Shown here: piece after piece, positions 33,967 through 43,129 of the stretch
Layout: every line of letters begins with the position of its first letter
How positions within the stretch are numbered: position 1 is the first letter of the stretch
Assembly (NCBI RefSeq): GCF_017808105.1
Contig: NZ_JADBHF010000009.1
Coordinates: 62,001 to 126,000, forward strand
Source: Brevibacterium renqingii
Lineage (GTDB): Bacteria; Actinomycetota; Actinomycetes; Actinomycetales; Brevibacteriaceae
Length of the DNA: 64,000 bases
Direction of reading: 5' to 3'
The notes under the pieces: model-generated
What the model was told of the DNA's origin: nothing
What the model saw: the letters and a program-made list of their open reading frames with translations, nothing else
Databases searched by the model: none
Made by a program: the position numbers and the translations under genes

Positions 33967-35430
33967 TCAGAACGGGTACGGGGCGATGGACGAGCGCATC
34001 GTCACCCATTGGGTTTCGGTGAAGGCCTCGATATTGGCCTCGGCCCCGCCGAAGCGGGAGCCGTTGCCGGAGTCCTTCATCCCTCCGAAGGGGACGTTGG
34101 CCTCGTCGGAGACGGTCTGCTCGTTGATGTGGACCTTGCCGGTGTCGACGAGGTCGGCCAGGTCCATGGCCATGCCCACGTCACCGAGGATGCCCAGCGA
34201 GAGCCCGTATTCGCTGTCGTTGACCATCTCGGCGGCTTCCTCGAGGGTCGAGAACCGGGCCACGGGGGCGACGGGGCCGAAGATCTCCTGCGACCAGGCC
34301 GGGTTCGAGGGGCTGAGGTCGGTGAGCACGGTGGGCGGGACGAAGGCGCCTTCGCCCGTTCCTCCGGCGACGAGCCGGGCGCCGTCGGCGGTGGCCTTGT
34401 CGATGATCTCGCGCACGTGGGTGCGCTGCTTCTCGTCGATGATCGGCCCGATCGCGACGTCCTCGGTGGCGGGGTTGCCGACCGGCAGGTTCCGCGCGCG
34501 CTCGGCCAGCTGTTCGACGTAGTCGTCGTAGACGGACTCGTGGACGAGGTGGCGACCGGTGGTCATGCAGATCTGCCCCTGGTGCATCCACGAGCCGAAC
34601 GCTCCCGCCGAGGTGGCCGGACCGACCTCCGCGCCGGGCAGGACGACGAGCGCATTGTTGCCGCCGAGTTCGAGGTGGCAGCGCTTGAGGAGGCGCCCGG
34701 CGGCCTCGCCGACCTTGCGGCCGGCTGCGGTCGAACCGGTGAAGGAGATGACAGAGACCTCGGGCGCGGCGACGACGGCTTCACCGGCGTCGAGCCCGCC
34801 GGGCAGGACCTGGAGCAGACCGTCGGGCAGTCCCGCCTCGGCGAAGACCTTCGCGATGGCCACTCCGGCGCACACGGCGGTGCGCGGATCCGGCTTGAGC
34901 AGGACAGCATTGCCCAGGGCGAGCGCGGGCGCGACCGAGCGGATGCCGAGGATGAGCGGGAAGTTGAAGGGCGCGATGACGGACACGACTCCTGCCGGAA
35001 CACGGCGGGCGAAGGACCAGCGCGGTTCGTTCGAGGTCAGCACCTGTCCCTTGGGGTGGCTGGGCAGGGCGGACGATTCGTAGCAGATCTGTTCGGCGGA
35101 GCTGATCTCCAGTGCGGCCTTGGCCGGGATGGAGCCGGCTTCTCGGACGATCCAGTCGGAGAGCTCCGCAGCGTGTTCGGCCCACAGGGCTCCGGCGCGG
35201 CGGAGTACGGCGGCGCGTTCGGCCGGGGTCGTGCGCGCCCATTCCTTCTGTGCGGCGGCCGCGCGGGCAGCGGCTGCGTTGACGTCATCGGCGCTGGCGG
35301 TGCCGAGGCGGCCGAGGGTCTCTCCCGTGGCCGGTTCGATGACGTCGTAGGTCTCCCCCGCGCCGTCGGCCCAGGTGCCGGTGAAGATCTTCTCGTGCCA
35401 GTCGGATCCCAGGAACGTGTTCTCACTCAT
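33967..35430 (-). CDS. Benzaldehyde-type aldehyde dehydrogenase
   Basis: Oxidises the aldehyde released by the decarboxylase to (hydroxy)benzoate. 487 residues: VIAPFNFPLILG (about 150), catalytic Glu in CHLELGGNNALVVL (about 255), catalytic Cys in GQICMTTGRHLV (about 290) and EIFGPVAPV (about 385). The MHQGQICM and RRVPAGVV motifs are typical of vanillin/benzaldehyde dehydrogenases. ATG 35430 is eight bases after the decarboxylase stop, so the pair is co-translated. Confidence 0.9.
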   Translation of the reverse strand: MSENTFLGSDWHEKIFTGTWADGAGETYDVIEPATGETLGRLGTASADDVNAAAARAAAAQKEWARTTPAERAAVLRRAGALWAEHAAELSDWIVREAGSIPAKAALEISSAEQICYESSALPSHPKGQVLTSNEPRWSFARRVPAGVVSVIAPFNFPLILGIRSVAPALALGNAVLLKPDPRTAVCAGVAIAKVFAEAGLPDGLLQVLPGGLDAGEAVVAAPEVSVISFTGSTAAGRKVGEAAGRLLKRCHLELGGNNALVVLPGAEVGPATSAGAFGSWMHQGQICMTTGRHLVHESVYDDYVEQLAERARNLPVGNPATEDVAIGPIIDEKQRTHVREIIDKATADGARLVAGGTGEGAFVPPTVLTDLSPSNPAWSQEIFGPVAPVARFSTLEEAAEMVNDSEYGLSLGILGDVGMAMDLADLVDTGKVHINEQTVSDEANVPFGGMKDSGNGSRFGGAEANIEAFTETQWVTMRSSIAPYPF

Positions 35431-35438
35431 CGTCTGCC

Positions 35439-37055
35439 TCACTTCTTCTCAGGACGGGTCTTCTCGGTGTTGACTTCGATCAAGCTGGCCTGCCCGCGGC
35501 CGGCGCGCTCCTGTGCCTCGGCGAGCAGCCGGTCGAGTTCGGCGGCGTCCGCGGCGTGTGCGGCGGGCATCTGGTAGCCGGCGGCGATGGAGACGAAGTC
35601 GACCTCGCCGAGATCGAGTCCCGGGGCCTTGTCGACGCCGAGCATGTCGGCGAACCAGTCGAGTGCTCCGTAGGTGCCGTTGCGCAGCAGGACGATGATG
35701 ACGCCGATGTCCTCCTCGACGGCGGTGCGCAGGGCCGAGATCGAGTAGTGGGCGGAGCCGTCGCCGATGATCGCGACGACCGGACGGTCGGGGTCGGCCA
35801 GGGCGACGCCCATGGAGGCGGGCAGTCCCCAGCCGAGCCCGCCGGAGGCCGGGAAGAAGTAGGAGCCGGGCTCCTCGAGGTCCATCTGCGCCCAGAACGC
35901 CGCATTCGTCGAGGTGGATTCGACGACGTAGCGGGTCTCGCGCGGCATCGTCTCGCGCAGGCCGGCGAAGACCTCCTCCGGATGGAGGACCCCGTCGGTC
36001 GCCGAGGTGACCGCAGGCGCGATCTCCCGTGTCGGTGCCATGGGGGCATCGGACTCTGCGGCTGGGTCGGCGATGTCGAGGGTCTTCGCCAGCGCGAGGA
36101 GGGTCTCGACAGGGTCGGCGATGAGGGCATCGCCGAAGGGCGCGCGAGCGGCCGCCGACGTGTCCTCGCCGACCTGGATGAGTTCGGTGGTCTCGGACAG
36201 GTACTGACCCGGCTGCCACTGGTGATAGCGGAAGACGGGGGCGCCGATGACGAGTGCGAGATCGTGGGGCCCGAGGATCTGCTCGATCGGGGCGATGCCG
36301 GCGGGCAGGACTCCGCGGAAGTTCGGGTGCTGGTTCGGAAACGGCAGACGCGACAGCGACGGGGCGGCCCAGACGGGGAGGTCGAGGGCCTCGGACAGGG
36401 CGATCGTGGTGTGCCAGACGCGTTCGTCGTCGACCTCGGGGCCGAGGACGAGGACCGGCGCCGAGGCCGACCACAGCTTCTGTGCGAGTTCACCGATGAC
36501 GGCGGGGTCGACGGTCCGGGCGGAGGTGATCTGACGGGAGAGCTGGCGGATCCGGTCGGCGGGGACCTCGGCGTCCCAGTCGTCGTAGGGCACCGAGAGG
36601 TAGACGGGTCCGTGTTCGGCGGCGAAGACGGATTGGGAGAAGGCACGGGGCACATCGTGAGCGCTCAGGGGCTCGAGTGATTGGTGGACGAGCGGTTCGG
36701 CGAGCTTCGGGGCCTGCACATTGGCGAGCATGACCTCGGGTCCGATCATGTCCCGGACCTGCTGACCGGCGGTGATGACGAGCTTCGATTTCGAGATCAC
36801 CGAGTTCGTCAGCGCCCCGAGGCCGTTGCCCGTGCCGGAGGCGGCGTGGAGGTTGACCAGGGTGGGACGGTTGGTGATCTGCGAGTATCCATCGGCCATC
36901 GCCACGACGGTCGCCTCATGGAGGCCGAGGATGTAGCGGGCGGGCAGATCCTTGAGGAAGGGCAGCTCATTGGAGCCCGGATTGCCGAACATCGTGGTCA
37001 TCCCATGGAAGGCCATGAGCTCGTGGACTGCCTGGCGAACCGTAACTGTCGTCAT
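35439..37055 (-). CDS. mdlC: Benzoylformate decarboxylase
   Basis: Thiamine-diphosphate enzyme that turns benzoylformate into benzaldehyde and CO2. 538 residues. Active-site landmarks of P. putida MdlC are present: Ser in GNPGSNELPFL, the catalytic Glu and His in GLHEATVVAMADGYS, and His in FPNQHPNFRGVLPAG; the cofactor motif is GDGSAHYSISAL ending near LLRNGTYGALDW. The ATG at 37055 (MTTVTVRQAVHEL) gives a standard N-terminus. It heads a four-gene operon divergent from an IclR gene. It may also act on 4-hydroxybenzoylformate. Confidence 0.92.
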   Translation of the reverse strand: MTTVTVRQAVHELMAFHGMTTMFGNPGSNELPFLKDLPARYILGLHEATVVAMADGYSQITNRPTLVNLHAASGTGNGLGALTNSVISKSKLVITAGQQVRDMIGPEVMLANVQAPKLAEPLVHQSLEPLSAHDVPRAFSQSVFAAEHGPVYLSVPYDDWDAEVPADRIRQLSRQITSARTVDPAVIGELAQKLWSASAPVLVLGPEVDDERVWHTTIALSEALDLPVWAAPSLSRLPFPNQHPNFRGVLPAGIAPIEQILGPHDLALVIGAPVFRYHQWQPGQYLSETTELIQVGEDTSAAARAPFGDALIADPVETLLALAKTLDIADPAAESDAPMAPTREIAPAVTSATDGVLHPEEVFAGLRETMPRETRYVVESTSTNAAFWAQMDLEEPGSYFFPASGGLGWGLPASMGVALADPDRPVVAIIGDGSAHYSISALRTAVEEDIGVIIVLLRNGTYGALDWFADMLGVDKAPGLDLGEVDFVSIAAGYQMPAAHAADAAELDRLLAEAQERAGRGQASLIEVNTEKTRPEKK

Positions 37056-37160
37056 CGACGTGATGCTCCTTGAAGTGATGGATCCGGGGGCACCCTCGAC
37101 AGCGGACTGTGGTGCACATCTCGTCACATTAGTGACCCGAACCACCACTGGCCACACTGA

Positions 37161-37175
37161 TCCCATTCATTGAGA
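37161..37175. promoter_or_regulatory. IclR-type operator candidate between mdlC and iclR
   Basis: TCCCA-TTCAT-TGAGA, one mismatch from the inverted repeat TCTCA-N5-TGAGA found before pobA and the 56329 transporter. The spacer TTCAT is identical to the pobA site. A separate inverted repeat, GTCAC-ATTA-GTGAC (37123-37136), lies closer to mdlC. Confidence 0.55.
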
Positions 37176-37206
37176 ATCTCGTGTCGTTACCGCTAGAATC
37201 AGGTCC

Positions 37207-37962
37207 ATGGCGAACTCCCGATCCGGCGAATCGATGATCGATCGACTCGTCCGAGTGCTCGCCTCCTTCGACCCCGACCATCAGAGCCTGAGCACCGATG
37301 AGATCGCCGACCGCGCCGAACTGCCGAAGTCCACGGCCTACCGGCTGGTGGGCGACATGATGCGCCATGACCTGCTGCAGCGCGATCCCACCGGGCGGAT
37401 CCGGATCGGCGTGGGGATGTGGGAGCTGTCGAATCGAGCCTCCGACGCCGTCGACCTCGCCTCGGTGGCCCGACCGCACATGATGGCCGTCCATGAGTTC
37501 GTCGGCGAGAACACCCAGCTGGGCATCCTGCGCGAGCGTGAGGTGCTCATCATCGAGCGGATGTCGGCGCCGAATGCGGTCGTCCACCGGTCGAAGACGG
37601 CCGGGCGACTGCCCGCGCATGCCTCCTCGTGCGGGCTGGTGCTGCTCGCCTATGCGCCCAAGCACGTGCGGGAGGCATATCTGCGGGGGCCGTTGACGGC
37701 GATCACGGAGAAGACGACGACGGATCCGGCCGCGCTGCGGAGAATGCTCTCGGCAATCCGCTCGCACCACTTCGCCGAGCTGTCGGGGCACATCGACGAG
37801 GGCACGACCGGCATCACGGTGCCGGTCTTCGGCACGGACGGTGTGGCGATCGCCGGCCTCGGCGTCGTCATCGGCTCCGAGCACCACACGGGGTCGCCTG
37901 CGATCATGCGCGCCCTGCGGACCGCCTCGGCGAGGATCACGCAGGATCTGGCCGCCGACTAG
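37207..37962 (+). CDS. IclR-family transcription regulator
   Basis: 251 residues: N-terminal winged helix (SLSTDEIADRAELPKSTAYRLVGDMMRHDLL, about 30-60) and the IclR effector domain (LPAHASSCGLVLLAYAP about 140; SGHIDEGTTGITVPVFGTDG about 195). Divergent from the benzoylformate operon, 151 bases apart, so it probably controls it and itself. IclR proteins commonly sense aromatic acids (PcaR, PobR types). Confidence 0.9.
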   Translation: MANSRSGESMIDRLVRVLASFDPDHQSLSTDEIADRAELPKSTAYRLVGDMMRHDLLQRDPTGRIRIGVGMWELSNRASDAVDLASVARPHMMAVHEFVGENTQLGILREREVLIIERMSAPNAVVHRSKTAGRLPAHASSCGLVLLAYAPKHVREAYLRGPLTAITEKTTTDPAALRRMLSAIRSHHFAELSGHIDEGTTGITVPVFGTDGVAIAGLGVVIGSEHHTGSPAIMRALRTASARITQDLAAD

Positions 37963-37992
37963 ACTGAGACGGACTCAGACATCGGGAGGATC

Positions 37993-38724
37993 ATGAGATC
38001 AGGGGAATCGGCTATGTCGCCGCAGCAGATCGAGAGCCTCCGTGCCCTGCGCCTCGACTTCTCCCGACTGCTCATGCAGCATCGCTTCGTCGTCGACGAG
38101 ATGCTCACGAAGATCTCGATTCTGCGCGAGGAGTCCCTCCACGCACACAGCTACAATCCGATCGAGCACATCTCCTCGCGAGTGAAATCACCGCGGAGTC
38201 TGCTGCAGAAGGTCCACCGCCGCGGGCTGCCGCTCGAGATCGATGTCATTCGTCAGAAGATCACCGACATCGCCGGCATCCGCATCACCTGCAGCTTCAT
38301 CGCCGACACCTATCATGTGCTCGAACTCCTGACCGCTCAGGATGACATCCGGGTCGTCGAGATCAAGGACTACATCGCTCGCCCGAAGCCGAACGGGTAT
38401 CGCAGTCTGCACGCGATCCTCGAGGTGCCCGTGTTCCTCCGCGGCGGACCGGTGCCGGTCATCTGTGAGGTGCAGATCCGGACGATTGCGATGGACTTCT
38501 GGGCCAGCCTCGAGCACAAGATCCACTACAAGTTCAACGGAGACGTCCCCGCCCGGCTCATCGAGGAGCTCGCCGAGGCCGCTGACGCCGCCGATCAGCT
38601 CGACCGACGGATGGAGCAGCTCCACTCCGAAGTCCACGACGGGGCTCCCGACATCGATTCGGGCGAGGACTTCGATGACGAGGCGCTGCGGATCCTGTGG
38701 GATCTGAGCATGCGGGAGGGCTAG
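37993..38724 (+). CDS. Small alarmone synthetase (RelA/SpoT domain only)
   Basis: Makes (p)ppGpp from ATP and GTP or GDP without a hydrolase domain. 243 residues. The synthetase domain covers about 40-200: HISSRVKSPRSLLQKV (ATP-binding basic patch), DIAGIRITC, YIARPKPNGYRSLHAIL and ICEVQIRTIAMDFWASLEHKIHY. No TGS, ACT or HD domains. ATG at 37993 has GGGAGG very close upstream; ATG 38014 is an alternative. It sits 30 bases after the IclR gene. Confidence 0.9.
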   Translation: MRSGESAMSPQQIESLRALRLDFSRLLMQHRFVVDEMLTKISILREESLHAHSYNPIEHISSRVKSPRSLLQKVHRRGLPLEIDVIRQKITDIAGIRITCSFIADTYHVLELLTAQDDIRVVEIKDYIARPKPNGYRSLHAILEVPVFLRGGPVPVICEVQIRTIAMDFWASLEHKIHYKFNGDVPARLIEELAEAADAADQLDRRMEQLHSEVHDGAPDIDSGEDFDDEALRILWDLSMREG

Positions 38725-38816
38725 GCCTTTTGGGCCGGTAGGCTCCCAGCCGACCCGGCGCCCTGTTCGCCTCACCTCGTCTGCATAGTGGACGTTGACC
38801 GGGGATTGCCGCCGCC

Positions 38817-40304
38817 TCAGTGCTCGTGCCCGGCCGGCACCCCGACCTCGTCCTCCTGACCGGGGTCGATGACGACGAACTGGCCCATCATCCCCTCGTC
38901 CTCGTGCAGGAGCATATGGCAGTGGTACATATACGGCAGGTGCGGGTCGGTGTAGTCCTCGAAGCGCATGAGGAGTCGATAGACGCGGTTCGGTTCGAGG
39001 TAGATCGTGTCCTTTCGCCCGCTCATCGGCACCGGCGGGGCCTCACCGTCAACGTCAAGCACCTCGAACTGCACATCGTGGACATGGAAGCTGTGAGGAA
39101 TCGGCTGTGAGCTGCGGACCTCCCACACCTCGGTGTCACCGACGTGGACGACCTCGTCGATGCGGCTCATATCCATCCTCTCGCCGTTGATCTCCCGCTC
39201 TGAGAGCTCGAACTTCCTGGTCTTGACCGCATCGGCCTCGTCCATCGCATCCTCCTCGGCCTGCCGCGACGGCGACCACGCGGGCTCGGGCGAGGCCGCC
39301 AAGTCATCGGCGGCACGGAATTCGAGGACGTCGAAGGAGTCGGACCCGCCCATCGTCGACGGAACCGCAACTCCACCGAGATCGACCTCGGCCGAACGCA
39401 TCCGCACGGTCTCGCCCGGGGAGAAGCCCACGACCACCTCGGCGCGCTCCCCCGGCGCGAGCCGAAGCCGGTCCACCTGGGCGGGTTCGTCGAGGAAGCC
39501 TCCGTCGCCGGCGGTCAGGGTCATCGGCCGGTCGGGGAACTCGAAGGCATAGGTGCGAGCCGTCGACCCGTTGAGCATGCGCAGGCGGACCTTCTCGGTC
39601 GTGACCTTCTGCACCCCTCCGATGGTGCCGTTGACCATGACGGTGTCGCCGAGCATCCCGGGTTCGGCACCGTCGTGGGTGAGTTCGAGCTCACCGTCTC
39701 CGTCGAAGGACTTGTCCTGGACGATGAGCGGCAGATCGTCGACGCCATACTCATGCGGCAGTTCGGCCTTCCTGCTCTCATCGTCATCGATGATGAACAT
39801 TCCGGCCAGCCCTCTGTACACATGATCCTCGGTCTGTCCATGCGGGTGCGGGTGGTACCACAGCGTCGAGGCGGCCTGATCGATCTGCCAGCGCGGTGTC
39901 CACGTCTGCCCGGGTTCGATCATCTGGTGCGGTCCGCCGTCCATGTCCGCCGGCAGATGCATTCCGTGCCAGTGCACGCTCGTCGGCTCGGTCAGATCGT
40001 TCTCGACGTCGACTGCGATCTCCTCACCGCGATCGGCCCGCAGCGTCGGTCCGAGGAAGTCGCCGTTGAACCCCCAGGTGCGGGTGGGCCCGTCCTGGCC
40101 GGCGAACTCCCTCGTGCCCTCCTGCGCGCTGAGGTCGAAGATGCGGACTCCGTCCTCAACGTGCGAGTCGGCAAGCGGTGGGATGGCCAGTTCGTTCGTG
40201 AACTCAGGTTCCGTCACCGAGGTGGTCGAGACTCCGCACGCAGCCAGCCCGGCCGCGACGAACAGTGAGACGGTCGCGACCGCTGCGGGTCTGCGCAGTC
40301 TCAT
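38817..40304 (-). CDS. Multicopper oxidase lipoprotein
   Basis: Secreted copper oxidase (cuprous oxidase, bilirubin-oxidase or laccase-like) of 495 residues. The signal ends in a lipobox (VAAGLAAC, Cys about 23). Copper motifs: HWHGMHLP (about 108), WYHPHPHGQ (about 148), PHSFHVHDVQF (about 415) and the type 1 site YHCHMLLHEDEGMMG (about 463) with axial Met. Three cupredoxin domains; no Met-rich insert like E. coli CueO. ATG at 40304 overlaps the stop of the membrane gene as ATGA, so the two form a unit. Confidence 0.9.
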   Translation of the reverse strand: MRLRRPAAVATVSLFVAAGLAACGVSTTSVTEPEFTNELAIPPLADSHVEDGVRIFDLSAQEGTREFAGQDGPTRTWGFNGDFLGPTLRADRGEEIAVDVENDLTEPTSVHWHGMHLPADMDGGPHQMIEPGQTWTPRWQIDQAASTLWYHPHPHGQTEDHVYRGLAGMFIIDDDESRKAELPHEYGVDDLPLIVQDKSFDGDGELELTHDGAEPGMLGDTVMVNGTIGGVQKVTTEKVRLRMLNGSTARTYAFEFPDRPMTLTAGDGGFLDEPAQVDRLRLAPGERAEVVVGFSPGETVRMRSAEVDLGGVAVPSTMGGSDSFDVLEFRAADDLAASPEPAWSPSRQAEEDAMDEADAVKTRKFELSEREINGERMDMSRIDEVVHVGDTEVWEVRSSQPIPHSFHVHDVQFEVLDVDGEAPPVPMSGRKDTIYLEPNRVYRLLMRFEDYTDPHLPYMYHCHMLLHEDEGMMGQFVVIDPGQEDEVGVPAGHEH

Positions 40305-40705
40305 CGTTCCTCCCGCCGACCGAGCATCGCCTGGATGCCCGCGGCTGCCAGACCGGCCAGCGCACCGACTCCCGCACCCATTGCCAGGCTGGGGATGAAC
40401 GCCATGAGCATGGCGGGACCGGCGCCGATCGCCCCGGTGCCCGCAAGCAGCCCGCCGAAGGCGAGGTTGATGAACCCGTGTGCCGCGCCGCAGATGGTCA
40501 GGGTGAGCACGGGGCGGGCGGGGCGGGCGAAACCGACGGTCCCGATCCACACCGCGCCGGTGATTCCGATGAGGATGATCGCCCGGGGTGCCCCCTCCCC
40601 GAGGACCGGCCACAGCCCGGTCAGCGGCCACAGCAGGGCCAGAGAGGACAGGCCGACGATGAGCGGCCAGGACAGAGGATCTCGTGTTCGGGGTTTGTCA
40701 TTCAT
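40301..40705 (-). CDS. Four-helix membrane protein paired with the multicopper oxidase
   Basis: 134 residues, four predicted helices (about 13-33, 38-58, 62-85 and 90-125), Gly/Ala-rich, with a positively charged C-terminus. No family recognised with confidence. Its stop overlaps the oxidase start (ATGA), implying coupled translation and perhaps help in anchoring or supplying the oxidase. ATG 40705 is preferred to a frame reaching 40741. Confidence 0.65.
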   Translation of the reverse strand: MNDKPRTRDPLSWPLIVGLSSLALLWPLTGLWPVLGEGAPRAIILIGITGAVWIGTVGFARPARPVLTLTICGAAHGFINLAFGGLLAGTGAIGAGPAMLMAFIPSLAMGAGVGALAGLAAAGIQAMLGRREER

Positions 40706-40857
40706 ACTCTCAACCCTCCTGCTCCGTCGGCTGCGGCACATCGACCCCGAAGCGTCAGCTGCCTTCGCCCCGAGGCGCGGGCACAGTCGCCTGCAGGCGA
40801 CTGCCCGATCGACGCCGAGCGACTGCGCCGGCGCTCGAAGCTCCGTATTCTGGACCC

Positions 40858-42054
40858 ATGGCCATCGACGATGCAGGAGAGACGGACGGGGCGGCGCGCA
40901 CGCGTGAGCGCCTCGACTCCCGACTGGTCGACGCCTCTCTGGCGGTGGCGATGACGCTGGTCATCGCCTTGGTCATCGCCGCGGATTCGGCACAGACCTC
41001 ACCGTTTCCCGGCCTCGTCTGGGCCGCCGGATTCGGGGCGCTCATGCTTCTGCGCCGGCACTTGCCCATCATCGTGCTCACGGTCACCGTCCTCGGCATC
41101 TTCGCCTATTACGCGCTCGACCTGCCGCCGATCGGCATGGTGCTGCCGGCCGTCGGCGCCCTCTTCTCGACTGCCGAGCTGCGTCGCACCTCCTGGGCCG
41201 TCGTCGGCGCCGCGGTCCTCGTGGCCGTGTCCTCCTTCTTTCGCTTCGACGACCTCGACCCCCGTGCCCACCTCACCGGCTACGGATTCGTTACCGAACT
41301 GGCCCTGGCCGCCGCGGCGATCGCACTCGGATCCGTGGTCCGACTGGTCCGGCACACGCGCGCCCAGGCCGCTCACATCGCCGCGCTGACGGCCGCGGAA
41401 CAGACCCGGGCCGCGGCCTCACGCATGCAGTCCCAGCGGATGCGGATCGCCCGCGACCTCCATGACACGATCGGTCACACCCTGTCCGTGGCGGCCCTGC
41501 ACACCTCGGTGGCCGCCGAGGCACGCGACCCGGAGGAGGCGGCGGCCGCCCTCGAACGGGTGCGCACGGCCACCTCGGAGGCGCTGCGTGAGCTGCGGGG
41601 CACGGTCAAGGTCCTCCGCGACGAATCGCTGGACGCACAGTCTCCCGCTGGGGCACTGGGTCTGGCTTCGCTCGAACGGGTGACCGAGTCCGCCCGAGCG
41701 GCGGGGCTCGAGGTGAGCGCGGAGGTCGACGTCGATGCGGCCCGGCTGCCGCGAGATGTCGATGCCGTGGCGTTCCGAATCGTGCAGGAGTCGATGACCA
41801 ATGTCCTCCGCCACTCGACGGCGACTCATGTGGCCATCGCCATCGGCCTCGACGGCAGCGAGCTCGTCCTCGACATCACCGATGACGGCACCAGTCTCGC
41901 CCACGATCCGGTGGAGGGGGCGGGGATCCGGGGAATGCGCGAGCGCGTGCACCTTCTGGGCGGAGACTTCGCGGCCGGTCCCGGCGAGCGCGGATTCACC
42001 GTCCGCGCCCGGCTGCCCGCGGGCCCGCCCGCTGATGACGGGGAGAGCACATGA
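40858..42054 (+). CDS. Sensor histidine kinase (NarL/DesK type)
   Basis: 398 residues. Five or six membrane helices (about 20-165), no large extracellular loop, then HisKA_3 with the phosphorylated His in RIARDLHDTIGHTLSV (about 204), and a HATPase domain (FRIVQESMTNVLRHS about 310; GAGIRGMRERVHLLGG). It overlaps the response-regulator start as ATGA. ATG 40858 chosen; it is divergent from the copper-oxidase pair, so envelope or copper control is possible but unproven. Confidence 0.9.
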   Translation: MAIDDAGETDGAARTRERLDSRLVDASLAVAMTLVIALVIAADSAQTSPFPGLVWAAGFGALMLLRRHLPIIVLTVTVLGIFAYYALDLPPIGMVLPAVGALFSTAELRRTSWAVVGAAVLVAVSSFFRFDDLDPRAHLTGYGFVTELALAAAAIALGSVVRLVRHTRAQAAHIAALTAAEQTRAAASRMQSQRMRIARDLHDTIGHTLSVAALHTSVAAEARDPEEAAAALERVRTATSEALRELRGTVKVLRDESLDAQSPAGALGLASLERVTESARAAGLEVSAEVDVDAARLPRDVDAVAFRIVQESMTNVLRHSTATHVAIAIGLDGSELVLDITDDGTSLAHDPVEGAGIRGMRERVHLLGGDFAAGPGERGFTVRARLPAGPPADDGEST

Positions 42055-42737
42055 GCCCGAACGCACCGATTCGCATCATCATCGTCGACGACCAGGAACT
42101 GGTCCGAGCCGGCCTCCGACCCCTGGCCGAGCGCGATGAGGACATCACCGTCATCGCCGAGGCGGCCGATGGCCGAGCCGGTCTGTCCCATGTGCGTCAG
42201 CTGCGCCCCGATGTCGTGCTCATGGACATCCGCATGCCCGTCATGGACGGCATCGAGGCGACGCGGACGATCGTGACCGATCCCGCTCTCGACGGGGTGA
42301 GAGTCCTCGTGCTGACGACCTTCGATGAGGACGAGAACGTCTATTCGGCGATCCGAGCCGGGGCTGCCGGCTACCTGCTCAAGGACGTCTCCCCCGTCGA
42401 TCTGCGCACAGCGATCCGCACGGTCGCCGCCGGCGACGCCCAGCTCGCACCGTCGATCACCGCCGCGGTGATGCGTGCCGTGGCCGATGGCCGCACTGCC
42501 GAACTCGACGCCGGTGTGCTCGAGGGGCTGAGCGAAAGGGAGGTCGAGGTGCTCAGCTGCATCGGTCGCGGCCTGACCAATGCCGAGATCGCCGCCGAGC
42601 TGTTCCTCAGCCCGGCCACGGCACGCACCTATGTCAGCCGACTGCTCACCCGCCTCGACGCTCGCGATCGCTCCGCCCTCGTCGTCCTCGCCTATGAAAC
42701 CGGTCTGGTGCGTCCCGGTGGGCAGCCTCGGCGCTGA
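42051..42737 (+). CDS. LuxR-type response regulator
   Basis: 228 residues. Receiver domain with acidic pocket (IIVDDQ), phosphoacceptor Asp in DVVLMDIRMPVMDG (about 58) and Lys in YLLKDVSP (about 109), then a LuxR HTH (LSEREVEVLSCIGRGLTNAEIAAELFLS, about 160-190). Paired with the kinase by the ATGA overlap. Targets unknown. Confidence 0.92.
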   Translation: MSPNAPIRIIIVDDQELVRAGLRPLAERDEDITVIAEAADGRAGLSHVRQLRPDVVLMDIRMPVMDGIEATRTIVTDPALDGVRVLVLTTFDEDENVYSAIRAGAAGYLLKDVSPVDLRTAIRTVAAGDAQLAPSITAAVMRAVADGRTAELDAGVLEGLSEREVEVLSCIGRGLTNAEIAAELFLSPATARTYVSRLLTRLDARDRSALVVLAYETGLVRPGGQPRR

Positions 42738-42792
42738 GGCGCTGTGTGCGGGGCCGATTCCCATCGAACGTCCTTCGATCTCTGAGAGCATG

Positions 42793-42823
42793 CTCTGCTT
42801 CGAGGAGTAGCCTCGAAGCAGAG
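42793..42823. terminator. Terminator-like hairpin after the two-component pair
   Basis: A 12-bp perfect stem (CTCTGCTTCGAG with CTCGAAGCAGAG) and a 7-base loop, 56 bases past the response-regulator stop. No T-run follows. Confidence 0.65.
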
Positions 42824-42867
42824 TCCAAGCAGGTTGGACCTTCCGACGATGTCGAAGGTGATCGACG

Positions 42868-43119
42868 ATGAGCACAACCAGAATCTCTGACTATCCGAAG
42901 AGCCTGCCGGTCCGACTCGGCAAGAGTGCGGCATTCTTCCTCTTCATCGCAATCCTCGGATTCCTCCTCGTCAAGGTCGTGGGCCCGATCCTGCAGACCG
43001 GACCCGAGTATGTCGTGGAGTCCCTCATCTCCGGGGTGCCGCTGCTGTTAGCCGCCGGCTGCGGTGCCGCGGCGCTGGCGGCGGCGATCGTGCGCAAGCT
43101 GCGGCACTCGATCGTGTGA
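42868..43119 (+). CDS. Small two-helix membrane protein
   Basis: 83 residues with two membrane helices (about 22-42 and 55-75) and a basic end (RKLRHSIV). GAAGGTG lies upstream of ATG 42868. No family recognised. It lies between a strong hairpin and the convergent macro-domain gene, so it is probably transcribed alone. Confidence 0.6.
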   Translation: MSTTRISDYPKSLPVRLGKSAAFFLFIAILGFLLVKVVGPILQTGPEYVVESLISGVPLLLAAGCGAAALAAAIVRKLRHSIV

Positions 43120-43129
43120 GCGCGCCGCC

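Noticed and set aside
37123..37136. GTCAC-ATTA-GTGAC as a CRP/GlxR site in the mdlC/iclR region
   Set aside because: Half-site order and spacing do not fit TGTGA-N6-TCACA; noted only as an inverted repeat.
42738..42867. Small RNA gene based on the strong hairpin at 42793-42823
   Set aside because: No promoter-like sequence was found and the position directly after a two-gene operon is explained by a terminator.
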